Assembly (NCBI RefSeq): GCF_035982055.1
Contig: NZ_CP108427.1
Location: forward strand, 1,550,001 to 1,614,000
DNA: 64,000 nucleotides
DNA from: Streptomyces sp. NBC_01288
GTDB taxonomy: Bacteria > Actinomycetota > Actinomycetes > Streptomycetales > Streptomycetaceae
Direction of reading: 5' to 3'
Below, one piece after another: positions 33,184 through 42,814 of the stretch. A program made the position numbers and the translations under genes. A model generated the notes under the pieces. It had not been told where the DNA came from, made no database searches, and saw nothing but the letters and a program-made list of their open reading frames with translations. Every line of letters starts with the position of its first letter. The first letter of the stretch is position 1.

Positions 33184-36100
33184 CTACTCTCCTGCGCTGG
33201 ACCGTTCCAGACGGAGCGTCAGGATCTGGAAGGGCCGCAGGGCGACGGCGACCGAATCGCCGTCGACAGAGACCTCGTCCTCCAGCGGTCGCTCCAGCAG
33301 GTCGGTGATCCGCGCGCCGGCGAGGGGGAAGCCCGTGTGCAGGGTGCCCTGGGCGCGGCCGCCGCTCGACTCGTAGAGGCGGACCACGACGTCGCCCGAC
33401 TCGTCGTCGGCGAGCTTGACCGCCTCGACGGTGATGCCGTCGCCGTCCACGGAGACGAGCGGCTCCGGGGCGCCGCCCGAATCGGCCACCCGCAGCGGGA
33501 GGTTGAGGGCGTAGCCCTCGGCGACGGCGTCCTCGATGCTCGCGCCGGGCAGCAGCGAGTAGACGAAGCGGTGCCTGCCCTGGTCGGCGCCCGGGTCCGG
33601 GATGCGCGGGGCGCGCACCAGGCTGAGGCGGACCGTGGTCGTCGTGCCGCCGTCCTCGCGGACCGTGCGGGAGACGTCGTGGCCGTACGTCGAGTCGTTG
33701 ATGACGGCGACGCCGTAGCCGGGCTCGGCGAGGTGCACCCAGCGGTGGCCGGAGACCTCGAAACGGGCCGCCTCCCAGCTGGTGTTGGTGTGCGTGGGCC
33801 GCTGGATGTGGCCGAACTGGATCTCGGCGGAGGAGTGGGCGGCCCGGATGTCCACCGGGAAGCCTGCCTTGAGGAACTTCTCGGCCTCGTGCCAATCGAT
33901 GTCGGTCTCGAAGTCGATGCGGGGGCTGCCCGCGCGGACGGTGATCGTCTGCACGATCTTCGAGCCCTTGCCGAAGGACCGTTCCACGCGGATCGCGCCG
34001 AGCAGCGGGTCCTGCTCGACGACGGTGATGGAGTCGGCGTCGAGGAGGTCGGTGAAGCGGTTCTTGTAGTGCTTGTCGACGTCCCAGGCGTCCCAGTAGT
34101 TCGGGAGGTCGGTGTGCAGGCGCAGCAGGTTGCCCTGGTCCGCGAGGACTTCGCGGCCGCCGTGGCGCAGGTCGCGCACGGAGGCGAGGGTGCCGTCGTC
34201 GGCGAGTTCGACGCGGACGATGCCGTTGTCGAGGACGCGGTCGGTGACGGTCACCGCCTGCGGGACGTACTCGGCGGCCAGCGGGGCGCTGCCGTTCGCG
34301 GGGACCGTCGCGTACATCGGGACGCCGGTCGCCGTGCGGATGACCTCGGCGCGGTCGAAGGGGCTGGTGTTGAAGACGCGGGTACCGCCGCCGCCCAGCG
34401 CGGCCACGGCCGTTGCCGTCAGCTCCTCCAACTCCGTTGCCACGCGCGCGTATTCGGCCTCGGCCTCGCGGTGCACCCAGGCGATCGAGGAGCCCGGCAG
34501 GATGTCGTGGAACTGGTGCAGCAGCACCGTCTTCCACAGCTTGTCGAGCTTCTCGTACGGGTACGCGTAGCCCGGTGCGTGCAGCGCGGCCGTCGTCGCC
34601 CACAACTCGGCCTCGCGGAGCTTGTGTTCACTGCGCCGGTTGCCCTGCTTGGTGCGGGCCTGGGAGGTGTAGGTGGCGCGGTGGAGTTCGAGGTACAACT
34701 CACCGACCCAGACGGGAGCGTCCGGGTACTCTGCGCGCGCCTTGGCGAAGAACTCGTCGGGGTGCTCTACGACGACCTTCGGTGAACCCTCCAAGTCGGC
34801 GAGCCTGCGCGCCCGTTCCATGATCTCGCGGGTCGGACCACCGCCGCCGTCGCCCCAGCCGAAGGGGGCCAGGGAGCGGGTGGCGTTGCCCTTCTCCTGG
34901 TAGTTGCGGACCGCGCGGGACATCTCCTCGCCGCTGAAGCGGGCGTTGTAGGTGTCGACCGGCGGGAAGTGGGTGAAGATGCGGGTGCCGTCGATGCCCT
35001 CCCACCAGAAGGTGTGGTGGGGGAACTTGTTGGTCTGGTTCCAGGAGATCTTCTGGGTGAGGAACCACTCGTTGCCAGCGAGCTTGGCGAGCTGCGGGTA
35101 GGCCGCGTTGTAGCCGAAGGAGTCGGGCAGCCAGACGCCCTTGGTCTCGACGCCGAAGTGCTCGATGAAGAACCGCTTGCCATGGACGAGTTGGCGGGCG
35201 ATGGCCTCGCCGCCGGGCAGGTTGCCGTCGGACTCGACCCACATGCCGCCGACCGGCGCCCACTGGCCGCGCTTGACGGACTCCTGGATGCGGGCCCACA
35301 CCTGCGGGTAGTTGTCGCGCACCCACTCGTACTGCTGGGCCTGCGAGCAGGCGAAGACGAAGTCCTCGTACTCGTCCGCGAGGGACGTCACGTTCGAGAA
35401 GGTGCGGGACGTCTTGCGCTTGGTCTCGCGGATCGGCCACAGCCACGCCGAGTCGATGTGCGCGTGCCCGACACCGGAGATGACGTGCGCGCTGGCGTTG
35501 GCCGGCTTGGAGAGCACCGGCTTCAGCGCGGCCCGTACGTCGGCGGCCGTACCGGCGACGTCGTCCAGGTCGAGGAGGTCCAGGGCACGGTCGAGGGCGT
35601 GCATGATCTCGTGCCGACGGGGGTCGTGCTCGCCCAGTTCCAGCATCAGTTCGCGCAGCACCTGGACGTCGAGGTCGAGGTGGAAGACCTCCTCGTCGAG
35701 GACGGCGAGGTCGGCGCGGCGGAATGTATACAGTGGACGGTCGCCTGCCGTCAGTACATCACCGAGCGGCGTCGGCTCCGAGAAGTTGTTGGCGAGGATG
35801 TCGGGGTTGGAGGCCGCCTCGACCAGGTAGTCGATGACCTCGCCGCCGGTCGCCGGGTTGGCGATCGCCACGTACTGGTTGAGCGGGTTGACCGCCTTCA
35901 GCGGCGTCCCGTCCGCGAGGTGGACCAGCGCCTCGGCCTGATTGCCGGGCCAGTCGCCGACGAAGCCGAGGTCGATGACGGCCTCGACGCGCTTCCCGGC
36001 CCACTCCTCCGGTACCTGTCCGCGCATCCGGAACCAGGTGGTGCCCCAGGGCGGACCCCACGGGGTGTCCATCGCGAACGGCGCGTACGGCGCCGCCGCG

Positions 36101-36243
36101 GCCTCCTCGAAGGGGACCGGCTCACCCGGGGCCTGCCAGGCCTCGACCGTGAAGGGCGCGGTGGCCGCGTAGATCGCCGGCTTGATGCGCTGGTCATGGG
36201 CGCGCTGGACGCGCTCCTCGATCCGGCTGCGTTCGTCGTGCAT
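33184..36243 (-). CDS. GH38 alpha-mannosidase
   Basis: Cytoplasmic zinc-dependent alpha-mannosidase of 1019 residues, full family length. A beta-sandwich N-terminal domain (~1-250) precedes the barrel with GHAHIDSAWLWP (His262, Asp264) and the nucleophile Asp374 in WLPDSFGYNA. A three-helix region and C-terminal beta domains follow. No signal peptide. It lies 82 bp after the GH4 gene, with a LacI-type palindrome in the gap, so it may be read with the GH4 gene or from its own promoter. It probably degrades mannosyl oligosaccharides taken up from fungal or plant glycans. Confidence 0.93.
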   Translation of the reverse strand: MHDERSRIEERVQRAHDQRIKPAIYAATAPFTVEAWQAPGEPVPFEEAAAAPYAPFAMDTPWGPPWGTTWFRMRGQVPEEWAGKRVEAVIDLGFVGDWPGNQAEALVHLADGTPLKAVNPLNQYVAIANPATGGEVIDYLVEAASNPDILANNFSEPTPLGDVLTAGDRPLYTFRRADLAVLDEEVFHLDLDVQVLRELMLELGEHDPRRHEIMHALDRALDLLDLDDVAGTAADVRAALKPVLSKPANASAHVISGVGHAHIDSAWLWPIRETKRKTSRTFSNVTSLADEYEDFVFACSQAQQYEWVRDNYPQVWARIQESVKRGQWAPVGGMWVESDGNLPGGEAIARQLVHGKRFFIEHFGVETKGVWLPDSFGYNAAYPQLAKLAGNEWFLTQKISWNQTNKFPHHTFWWEGIDGTRIFTHFPPVDTYNARFSGEEMSRAVRNYQEKGNATRSLAPFGWGDGGGGPTREIMERARRLADLEGSPKVVVEHPDEFFAKARAEYPDAPVWVGELYLELHRATYTSQARTKQGNRRSEHKLREAELWATTAALHAPGYAYPYEKLDKLWKTVLLHQFHDILPGSSIAWVHREAEAEYARVATELEELTATAVAALGGGGTRVFNTSPFDRAEVIRTATGVPMYATVPANGSAPLAAEYVPQAVTVTDRVLDNGIVRVELADDGTLASVRDLRHGGREVLADQGNLLRLHTDLPNYWDAWDVDKHYKNRFTDLLDADSITVVEQDPLLGAIRVERSFGKGSKIVQTITVRAGSPRIDFETDIDWHEAEKFLKAGFPVDIRAAHSSAEIQFGHIQRPTHTNTSWEAARFEVSGHRWVHLAEPGYGVAVINDSTYGHDVSRTVREDGGTTTTVRLSLVRAPRIPDPGADQGRHRFVYSLLPGASIEDAVAEGYALNLPLRVADSGGAPEPLVSVDGDGITVEAVKLADDESGDVVVRLYESSGGRAQGTLHTGFPLAGARITDLLERPLEDEVSVDGDSVAVALRPFQILTLRLERSSAGE

Positions 36244-36302
36244 GGGAGGTCTCCAGGGAACCAGGGAGCTGCTGAGAACTGGGGGAGCTGTCGAGAGCTT
36301 GG

Positions 36303-36316
36303 GGAAAGCGCTTACC
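36303..36316. promoter_or_regulatory. LacI-type operator upstream of alpha-mannosidase
   Basis: GGAAAGCGCTTACC is an imperfect palindrome (12 of 14) around AAGCGCTT, close to common LacI-family operators. It lies 60 bp upstream of the GH38 start and just 3' of the GH4 gene. Confidence 0.5.
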
Positions 36317-36325
36317 GAAGAGTGC

Positions 36326-37663
36326 CTACTTAAGGTACGCCAGGCCCGGGTGGACCTCGGTGTAGCCCTCGACCAGCCTTCGCGCGACGTTCACGGAGTC
36401 GACCAGCGGGTGCAGCGCGAAGGCCTTCACCGCGGTCGTACGGGAGCCGTTCTCGGCCGCCGCGAGCACCTCGCGCTCGACGCCCTTGACCGCGCAGACC
36501 AGGCCGGTGGCGTGGTCGGGCAGCGGGGCCACGGCGACGGGGTGGGCGCCGTTGGCGTCGACCAGGCACGGCACCTCGATGACGGCGTCCGTGTCGAGGA
36601 CGGACAGCGCGCCCTGGTTGCGGACGTTGAGGATCAGGGTGGTGCGCTCGTCGCGGGCGATGGCCCGCATCAGGGCGAGGGCGACCTTCTCGTAGCCGCC
36701 GGAGAGGTCGTCGGCGTCGCGTTCGCCGGCACCGGCCGTCTCGCGGTTCTCCGCCATGTAGGTCGCCTCGCGCTCGGCGCGGGTGCGGTCCCAGGCGGTG
36801 AGCGCAGCCGTGTCGGGGCGCTTCATCTCGTCGTAGAACTGGGCCTGTTGGTCGCGGAGGAACGCGCCGCGGGTCTTCTCGACCTCGCTGTAGGCGCGGA
36901 CCGTCTCGCGGTTGAAGTAGTAGTAGTGCAGGTACTCGTTCGGGATGGCGCCGAGCGACTGGAGCCAGTCGGTGCCGAAGAGCTTGCCCTCCTCGAAGGA
37001 GCCGAGCAGGTCCGGGTCGGCGAGCAGGCGCGGGAGTTCGTCGCGGCCGGCGACGCGCAGGCCGCGTACCCAGCCGAGGTGGTTGAGGCCGACGTAGTCG
37101 ATGAAGGCCTCGCGCGGGTTCGCGCCGAGCACCGTGGCGATACGGCGGCCGAGGCCGACCGGGGAGTCGCAGATGCCGATGACGCGGTCGCCGAGGTGGC
37201 GGGACATGGCCTCGGTGACCAGGCCCGCGGGGTTGGTGAAGTTGATGACCCAGGCGTCGGGGGCGAGGCGGGCCACGCGCCGGGCGATGTCGACGGCTAC
37301 GGGCACGGTTCGTAGACCATAGGCAATACCGCCGGCGCCGACCGTCTCCTGGCCGAGGACGCCCTGCGCGAGGGCCACCCGCTCGTCGTTCGCGCGCCCC
37401 TCCAGGCCGCCGACGCGGATCGCGGAGAAGATGAAGTCGGCGCCGCGCAGGGCCTCGTCGAGGTCCGTTGTGGCGGTGACGGTGGGGGCGTCGGGCACGG
37501 TGGCGGCCTGTTCGGCCAGTACACGGGCTACCGCATACAGTCGACTGTCGTCGAGATCGTGCAGCACCACCTCGGTGACCCGGCCCTCGCCGCGGTCCGT
37601 CAGGAGTGCCCCGTACACGAGCGGCACCCGGAACCCGCCGCCGCCCAGAATCGTCAGCTTCAC
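36326..37663 (-). CDS. GH4 family 6-phospho-glycosidase
   Basis: NAD- and Mn-dependent glycosidase of 445 residues. The Rossmann motif is LTILGGGGFRVPLVYGAL at 3-20. Landmarks are FTNPAG, the metal Cys in GICDSPVG and the metal His in VGLNHLGWV. GH4 enzymes oxidise C3 of the sugar, most often a 6-phospho-beta-glucoside. GTG 37663 overlaps the DeoR stop by 4 bases. No phosphotransferase gene is nearby, so the phosphorylated substrate would have to be made by a kinase, or the enzyme acts on an unphosphorylated glycoside. Confidence 0.9.
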   Translation of the reverse strand: MKLTILGGGGFRVPLVYGALLTDRGEGRVTEVVLHDLDDSRLYAVARVLAEQAATVPDAPTVTATTDLDEALRGADFIFSAIRVGGLEGRANDERVALAQGVLGQETVGAGGIAYGLRTVPVAVDIARRVARLAPDAWVINFTNPAGLVTEAMSRHLGDRVIGICDSPVGLGRRIATVLGANPREAFIDYVGLNHLGWVRGLRVAGRDELPRLLADPDLLGSFEEGKLFGTDWLQSLGAIPNEYLHYYYFNRETVRAYSEVEKTRGAFLRDQQAQFYDEMKRPDTAALTAWDRTRAEREATYMAENRETAGAGERDADDLSGGYEKVALALMRAIARDERTTLILNVRNQGALSVLDTDAVIEVPCLVDANGAHPVAVAPLPDHATGLVCAVKGVEREVLAAAENGSRTTAVKAFALHPLVDSVNVARRLVEGYTEVHPGLAYLK

Positions 37664-38445
37664 GCTTTCACCTTTCCTGCCACGACGACCTCGACGCCCG
37701 CTTCCTCCAGGGAGGAACGGGTCACCGGGTCGACCGGGGCGTTCGTCACCACCGCGTCCAGGTCCTCGGGACCGCACACCTTCGCCATCCCCGTCCCCGG
37801 GAACTTCTGCGCGTCGGCGAGCAGGACGACCTTGTCGGCGGCCTTGATCATGGCCCGTTTCACCGGCACCTCGACGACCGTCGTGTCCATCACCTGGCCG
37901 CCGGGCCGCACTCCGCTGGTGCCGAGGAAGAGCCAGTCGGCGTGCAGCTGGCGCAGGTTGTCCTCGGTGAGGAAGCCCACCAGGGAGCGGTACTCGCGCC
38001 GGACCATGCCGCCGAGCAGCACCAGTTCGATGCCCTCGTCGTCGGCCAGCTCCTCGTAGACCACGAGGTTGCTGGTGATCACGGTGAGCCGGCGGCCGTG
38101 CAGTTGGCGGGCCAGCCGGTAGGCGGTGGTGCCGATGTCGAGGAGGACCGACTGGCCGTCCGCGACCATCGCCGCGGCGCGCGCGGCTATCGCGTCCTTC
38201 TCTGCCACCCGCACCTCGGCGACCTCGGCGAAGGGCTGGTCGCCCTCGTCGGCCACGGCACCGCCGTGGACACGCGTGAGCAGTCCGTCCTCCTCCAGTT
38301 TGAGCAGATCACGCCTGATAGTGGCGGGGCTCACACCCAGCTGCTCGGAGAGATCGGTCACGGCCGCGGGGCCCCCTGAGCGCAGGGCCCGCAGGATGAG
38401 TTGATGTCGTCGTTCTGCCAGCACGTCGCGAACACTACTCGTCAT
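37660..38445 (-). CDS. DeoR-family transcriptional repressor
   Basis: Regulator of 261 residues. The DeoR helix-turn-helix (VTDLSEQLGVSPATIRRDLLKLEE, ~29-52, wing LLTRVHGGAV) is followed by the sugar-phosphate sensor domain (~75-255) with DIGTTAYRLARQL and GTSGVRPGGQVMDTTVVEV. ATG 38445 is the preferred start, with TTG 38451 as alternative; the ribosome binding site is weak in both cases. It is the first gene of the GH4 group and divergent from the PfkB kinase, so it may govern both. Confidence 0.88.
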   Translation of the reverse strand: MTSSVRDVLAERRHQLILRALRSGGPAAVTDLSEQLGVSPATIRRDLLKLEEDGLLTRVHGGAVADEGDQPFAEVAEVRVAEKDAIAARAAAMVADGQSVLLDIGTTAYRLARQLHGRRLTVITSNLVVYEELADDEGIELVLLGGMVRREYRSLVGFLTEDNLRQLHADWLFLGTSGVRPGGQVMDTTVVEVPVKRAMIKAADKVVLLADAQKFPGTGMAKVCGPEDLDAVVTNAPVDPVTRSSLEEAGVEVVVAGKVKA

Positions 38446-38527
38446 CTTCAATCATTTCTATGCTCAGTTCTGCTTGGGTATTGACCAATCTCGTCGGGCG
38501 GCGCACGATTCCGGTCACCGAAATGAA

Positions 38528-38543
38528 GAGTTTTGACGAACTC
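38528..38543. promoter_or_regulatory. palindrome GAGTT-N6-AACTC upstream of the kinase
   Basis: Perfect 5-bp arms around TTGACG, ending 32 bp before the PfkB kinase start in the gap divergent from the DeoR gene. Candidate DeoR operator. Confidence 0.4.
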
Positions 38544-38575
38544 TCCAGACGACGTGCCGACGAGAGGATGCGCGC

Positions 38576-39592
38576 GTGGACGACCCCCGGCCCGATGTGC
38601 TGCTGACCGGGCTGCTCTTCTACGACCTCGTCCTCACGGGGCTGGGGCAGCCGCCGACGCCGGGCGAGGAGATCTGGACGGCCGGCATGGGCTGCGGCCC
38701 CGGCGGCATCGCGAACCTCGCGGTCGCCGCGTCCCGCTTCGGCCTGAGGACCTCCCTGGCCACGGTCTTCGGCGACGACTTCTACGGCGCGTACTGCCAT
38801 GAGGTCCTCGCCGGCCAGGAGGGCGTCGACCTCTCCCTGTCCCGCACCGCGAACGGCTGGCACACCCCCGTCACCGTCTCGCTCGCCCACGGCGACGACC
38901 GGGCGCTGGTCACCCACGGCCAGGAACCGCCGTACTCGCAGGACGTGCTGATGGGCGACCCGCCCGAGGCGCGCACCGCGCTGGTGCACCTGGAGGCCGA
39001 GCCGCGCGCGTGGCTCGCCAAGGCCTCCGCGAACGGCACCCAGATCTACGCCGACGTCGGCTGGGACCCCACCGAGCAGTGGTCGCGCGACCTGCTCGAC
39101 CAGCTCGCCCTGTGCCACGCCTTCCTCCCGAACGAGGCCGAGGCGATGGCCTACACCCGCACCGACAGCGCGGTCGCGGCGCTCGGCACCCTCACCGAAC
39201 TGGTGCCGGTCGCGGTGATCACGCGGGGCGGCGACGGGGCGATCGCCGTCGACCAGACGACCGGCGAGTACGCGGAGGTCCCGGCCCTGGCCGTCGATGT
39301 CCTGGACGCGACGGGCGCCGGTGACGTGTTCGGCGCGAGTTTCGTCGCGGCCTCGCTCGGCGGCTGGCCGCTGGAGGAACGGCTGCGGTTCGCGGTGCTC
39401 GCGGCCGGGCTGTCCGTCCAGCACCACGGCGGCGCGCTGGCGGCGCCCGGCTGGTACGGCGTCGACCGTTGGCTGCATACAGTCCGCGATCCCGAACTGC
39501 GGCGTGCGTACGGCTTCCTCGTAGACAGGATCCCGGCGGACCCCGGCCCGCCCGTCATGTACGCGCCCGTCACTCCCCCCGCACGGCAGTAG
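38576..39592 (+). CDS. PfkB-family carbohydrate kinase
   Basis: Cytosolic sugar kinase of 338 residues of the ribokinase fold. The N-terminal substrate motif is GCGPGGIANLAVAASRFG (~39-56) and the C-terminal anion-hole motif DATGAGDVFGASF, whose second Asp is the catalytic base (~253). GTG 38576 follows GAGAGG. Located ahead of a sugar importer and a beta-galactosidase, it could phosphorylate the released monosaccharide. Fructose-type, keto-deoxy or nucleoside substrates are all possible. Confidence 0.87.
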   Translation: MDDPRPDVLLTGLLFYDLVLTGLGQPPTPGEEIWTAGMGCGPGGIANLAVAASRFGLRTSLATVFGDDFYGAYCHEVLAGQEGVDLSLSRTANGWHTPVTVSLAHGDDRALVTHGQEPPYSQDVLMGDPPEARTALVHLEAEPRAWLAKASANGTQIYADVGWDPTEQWSRDLLDQLALCHAFLPNEAEAMAYTRTDSAVAALGTLTELVPVAVITRGGDGAIAVDQTTGEYAEVPALAVDVLDATGAGDVFGASFVAASLGGWPLEERLRFAVLAAGLSVQHHGGALAAPGWYGVDRWLHTVRDPELRRAYGFLVDRIPADPGPPVMYAPVTPPARQ

Positions 39593-39691
39593 CCCTCCCC
39601 CACCCCGCAAGTCCCTTCCCAGTCCCCCCACTTGAGTCCCTCGTATGCACGACCCGAACAGATCGAACAGATCCGAAAGGCGGTGGGAGCT

Positions 39692-40978
39692 GTGCGGCTC
39701 TCACGAAGAGGCCTGCTCCGTGCGGGCCTGGCCGGTACGGCCGCCACGGCGCTCGGCGGCCTGACGTCCGGCTGCGCCGTTCCGACCGGTTCCACCGGCC
39801 GGAACATGGTCCTGTGGTACTGGGACGGCGGCCTCGGCGACACGGTCGTCAAGAACGCCAAGGCGCGTTACGACAGTACGGTCGACCTCCAGGCGATCAA
39901 GATCGGCGGCTACTACCGGTCCAAGCTGATCACCACGATGGCCGGCAAGGCCCACATCCCCGACATCGCCGGCCTCAAGGGCGAGGACATGGCGTCCTAT
40001 CTGCCCAACGCCGACCAGTTCGTGGACCTCAGGACGCTCGGCGCGGACAAGTACAAGAGCCAGTACCTGACCTGGAAGTGGGAGCAGGGCATCGCCGACG
40101 ACGGCACGATGGTCGGCTTTCCCATCGACTGCGGCCCGGTGGCGCACTTCTACCAGTACGCCGTCTTCCGCAAGGCCGGGCTGCCGTACGAACCGGCCGA
40201 CGTGTCACAGGAGTTGAGCACCTGGGACAGGTTCTTCGCGGCGGGCGAGCAGCTCAAGAAGCGGATTCCCGGGACCTATCTGGTCACCGACGTCAACAGC
40301 ATCTTCGAGAACGTGGTGAACCAGGGCAGCAAGCGGTACGTCGACAAGGACCGTCACTTCATCGGCGACCAGGAACACGTGCGTCAGGCCTGGGCGTTGG
40401 CGGTGGAGACCAAGCAGCGCAAGATCGTCTCGGATCTGGTCAGCGGCACACCGGACCAGCTCTCCGCCGTGCAGGACGGCAAGCTGCCCAGCCAGCTCAA
40501 CGCCTCCTGGGCGACCAGCGACATCAAGACGGGCGTACCAAAGACCAAGGGGCGATGGCGAGTTGCCCAGATGCCGGTGCGGCCGGCCAACAACGGCGGC
40601 TCGTTCCTGTCGATCACCAAGGCGTGCCGCGAGCCCGAGCAGGCCTTCGCGATCATCAGCTGGATCCTCGACGCGGCCAACCAGGCCCAGGGTTTCGTCG
40701 ACGCGGGCCTGTTCCCCTCCACCCCCGCCTCGTACGACCTGAAGTCGGTACGTGTGCCGGACCCGTTCTTCGGCGGCCAGGACACGATGGACATCTTCGG
40801 GCCGGCCGCGCAGAAGATCACGGTCGCCTACAACAGCCCGTTCGACATCGCGCTCGGGCAGCCCCTCAAGGACGAGATCAAGAACGTCGGTGTCCTCGGC
40901 AAGGACCCCAAGAAGGCCTGGAGTGACGCCATGAGCAAGTGCCGGCGCATCGCGGACCACCTGGGGGTGAGCTACTGA
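39692..40978 (+). CDS. sugar ABC importer binding lipoprotein with Tat signal
   Basis: Extracellular sugar-binding protein of about 428 residues (family 1 fold). The N terminus has a twin-arginine motif (LSRRGLLRAG) and a lipobox (LTSGC), so it is probably a Tat-exported lipoprotein. Family landmarks: VLWYWDGGLGD and a final DALSK-like SDAMSKCRR helix. GTG 39692 gives the compact Tat signal, while TTG 39632 or GTG 39683 would extend it. First importer gene, overlapping the permease start by one base (TGATG). Confidence 0.9.
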   Translation: MRLSRRGLLRAGLAGTAATALGGLTSGCAVPTGSTGRNMVLWYWDGGLGDTVVKNAKARYDSTVDLQAIKIGGYYRSKLITTMAGKAHIPDIAGLKGEDMASYLPNADQFVDLRTLGADKYKSQYLTWKWEQGIADDGTMVGFPIDCGPVAHFYQYAVFRKAGLPYEPADVSQELSTWDRFFAAGEQLKKRIPGTYLVTDVNSIFENVVNQGSKRYVDKDRHFIGDQEHVRQAWALAVETKQRKIVSDLVSGTPDQLSAVQDGKLPSQLNASWATSDIKTGVPKTKGRWRVAQMPVRPANNGGSFLSITKACREPEQAFAIISWILDAANQAQGFVDAGLFPSTPASYDLKSVRVPDPFFGGQDTMDIFGPAAQKITVAYNSPFDIALGQPLKDEIKNVGVLGKDPKKAWSDAMSKCRRIADHLGVSY

Positions 40979-41937
40979 TGGCCACCGCACTGGACAAGCC
41001 CCCTGCCGCCGTGGACAGTTCGTCCGCCACCTCGCGGCCCAGGAGCGGCTTCCGCAAGTACTGGCATCTGTATGCCGCGATCTCCCCGTTCTATCTGCTG
41101 TTCCTCTGCTTCGGGCTGATCCCGGTCGGCTTCTCGTTCTACCTCTCCCTGCACCGCTGGGACGGCCTCGGCTCCATGGAGTGGGCGGGTCTGTCGCAGT
41201 ACAAGTACCTGTTGAGCGACACCGACTTCTGGAACTCGATCGGCAACACCCTCATCATCTGGGCGCTGGCGACGTTCCCCATGATCTTCCTCGCGATGAT
41301 CACGGCCGTGATGCTCAACTCGGCGGTCCGCTTCAAGAACGTGTACCGCTTCGCCTACTTCCTCCCGAACGTCACCTCGGTGGTGGCGATCGCGATCGTC
41401 TTCGGCTCGGTGTTCTCCACCAACTTCGGCCTGGTGAACGCCCTGTTGCAGGCGGTGGGCATCGACCAGATCGCCTGGCTGAACACCCCGTGGGGCATCA
41501 AGATCGCCATCGCGACCCTGATGACCTGGCAGTGGACCGGCTACAACGCGATCATCTTCCTCGCCGGTCTTCAGACCATCCCGAGCGAGGTGTACGAGGC
41601 GGCCCGGATGGACGGCGCGGGACCGGTCCAAACGTTCTTCCGGATCACGCTGCCGATGATGCGGCCGGTGCTGCTGTTCGTGCTCGTCATCTCGACGGTC
41701 ACGGGTCTTCAGAGCTTCTCCGAACCACAGGTGCTGCTCCAGAACACCTCCAACGACTCGACGTTCGCGGGCGGTCCGGGCCACTCCGGCCAGACGATGG
41801 TCCTGTACTTCTTCCAACAGACCTTCGACAACAACGACTTCGGTTACGGCGCCGCCGTGGCCTGGGGCATCTTCCTCGTCGTCATCATCTTCTCCATCGT
41901 CAACTGGCGCCTGGTGCAGCGCCGGGGCGAAGACTAG
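40978..41937 (+). CDS. sugar ABC importer permease (MalF/UgpA-like)
   Basis: Membrane subunit of 319 residues with a short polar N terminus and six hydrophobic segments. The EAA loop is EVYEAARMDGAGPVQTFFRI. The start is one base inside the binding-protein stop. No ATPase gene is in the operon, again pointing to a shared ATPase encoded elsewhere. Confidence 0.93.
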   Translation: MATALDKPPAAVDSSSATSRPRSGFRKYWHLYAAISPFYLLFLCFGLIPVGFSFYLSLHRWDGLGSMEWAGLSQYKYLLSDTDFWNSIGNTLIIWALATFPMIFLAMITAVMLNSAVRFKNVYRFAYFLPNVTSVVAIAIVFGSVFSTNFGLVNALLQAVGIDQIAWLNTPWGIKIAIATLMTWQWTGYNAIIFLAGLQTIPSEVYEAARMDGAGPVQTFFRITLPMMRPVLLFVLVISTVTGLQSFSEPQVLLQNTSNDSTFAGGPGHSGQTMVLYFFQQTFDNNDFGYGAAVAWGIFLVVIIFSIVNWRLVQRRGED

Positions 41938-41950
41938 GGAGCCGGTCACC

Positions 41951-42814
41951 ATGGCATTCTTCCAAGGCACACGGCGGCCGAAGGCGATCCGGGGCACCCG
42001 GAAGCGCGGCGTCGCCCTCCATGTCTCCCTGATCCTGGGCGTGTTGCTCTCGGCCTTCCCGTTCTACTGGGCCGTGATCATGTCGACGCACACCTCGTCG
42101 GAGATCTTCTCCTACCCGCCGAAGCTGCTGCCGGGCACGCACTTCCTGGAGAACGTGCGCAGCCTCTTCGACAACATCGACTTCTTCGGCTCGATGTTCA
42201 ACTCGGTGCTCGTGGCGGGGTCGGTGACCTTCCTGGTCCTGTTCTTCGACTCGCTGGCCGCGTTCGTCTTCGCCAAGTTCCGGTTCCCCGGCAAGAACGT
42301 GATGTTCGCGCTGCTCATGGGCATCTTCATGGTGCCGGCGCAGCTCGCGGCCATCCCGCAGTTCGTCATCATGGCGAAGCTCGGCTGGATCGGCTCGATG
42401 ACCGCGCTGATCGTGCCGGCGGCGGCCAACGCGTTCGGCATCTTCTGGATGCGCCAGTACATGAAGAGCGCGATCCACGACGAACTCCTCGACGCCTCCC
42501 GCATCGACGGCGCGAACTTCCTGCGCCAGTACTGGCACGTGGCCCTCCCGGTGGTCCGCCCGGGCCTCGCCTTCCTCGGCATCTTCACCTTCATGGGCCA
42601 GTGGAACGACTACGCCTGGCCCCTGATCGCCCTCACCAACCCGAACAACGTCACCCTCCAGGTGGCCCTGTCCCAGCTCAACGGCACCCACGGCACCACC
42701 GACTACGGAATGGTCATGACCGGCGCGCTCCTCGCCCTCGTCCCCCTGCTGATCGTGTTCGCGGTCGGCGCCAAGCAGATCATCGGCGACCTCGGCAAGG
42801 GAGCCATCCGCTGA
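41951..42814 (+). CDS. sugar ABC importer permease (MalG/UgpE-like)
   Basis: Membrane subunit of 287 residues with six hydrophobic segments and the EAA loop ELLDASRIDGANFLRQYWHV. ATG 41951 follows AGGGAG. It overlaps the GH2 gene by one base (TGATG), which ties import to beta-galactoside cleavage. Confidence 0.93.
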   Translation: MAFFQGTRRPKAIRGTRKRGVALHVSLILGVLLSAFPFYWAVIMSTHTSSEIFSYPPKLLPGTHFLENVRSLFDNIDFFGSMFNSVLVAGSVTFLVLFFDSLAAFVFAKFRFPGKNVMFALLMGIFMVPAQLAAIPQFVIMAKLGWIGSMTALIVPAAANAFGIFWMRQYMKSAIHDELLDASRIDGANFLRQYWHVALPVVRPGLAFLGIFTFMGQWNDYAWPLIALTNPNNVTLQVALSQLNGTHGTTDYGMVMTGALLALVPLLIVFAVGAKQIIGDLGKGAIR

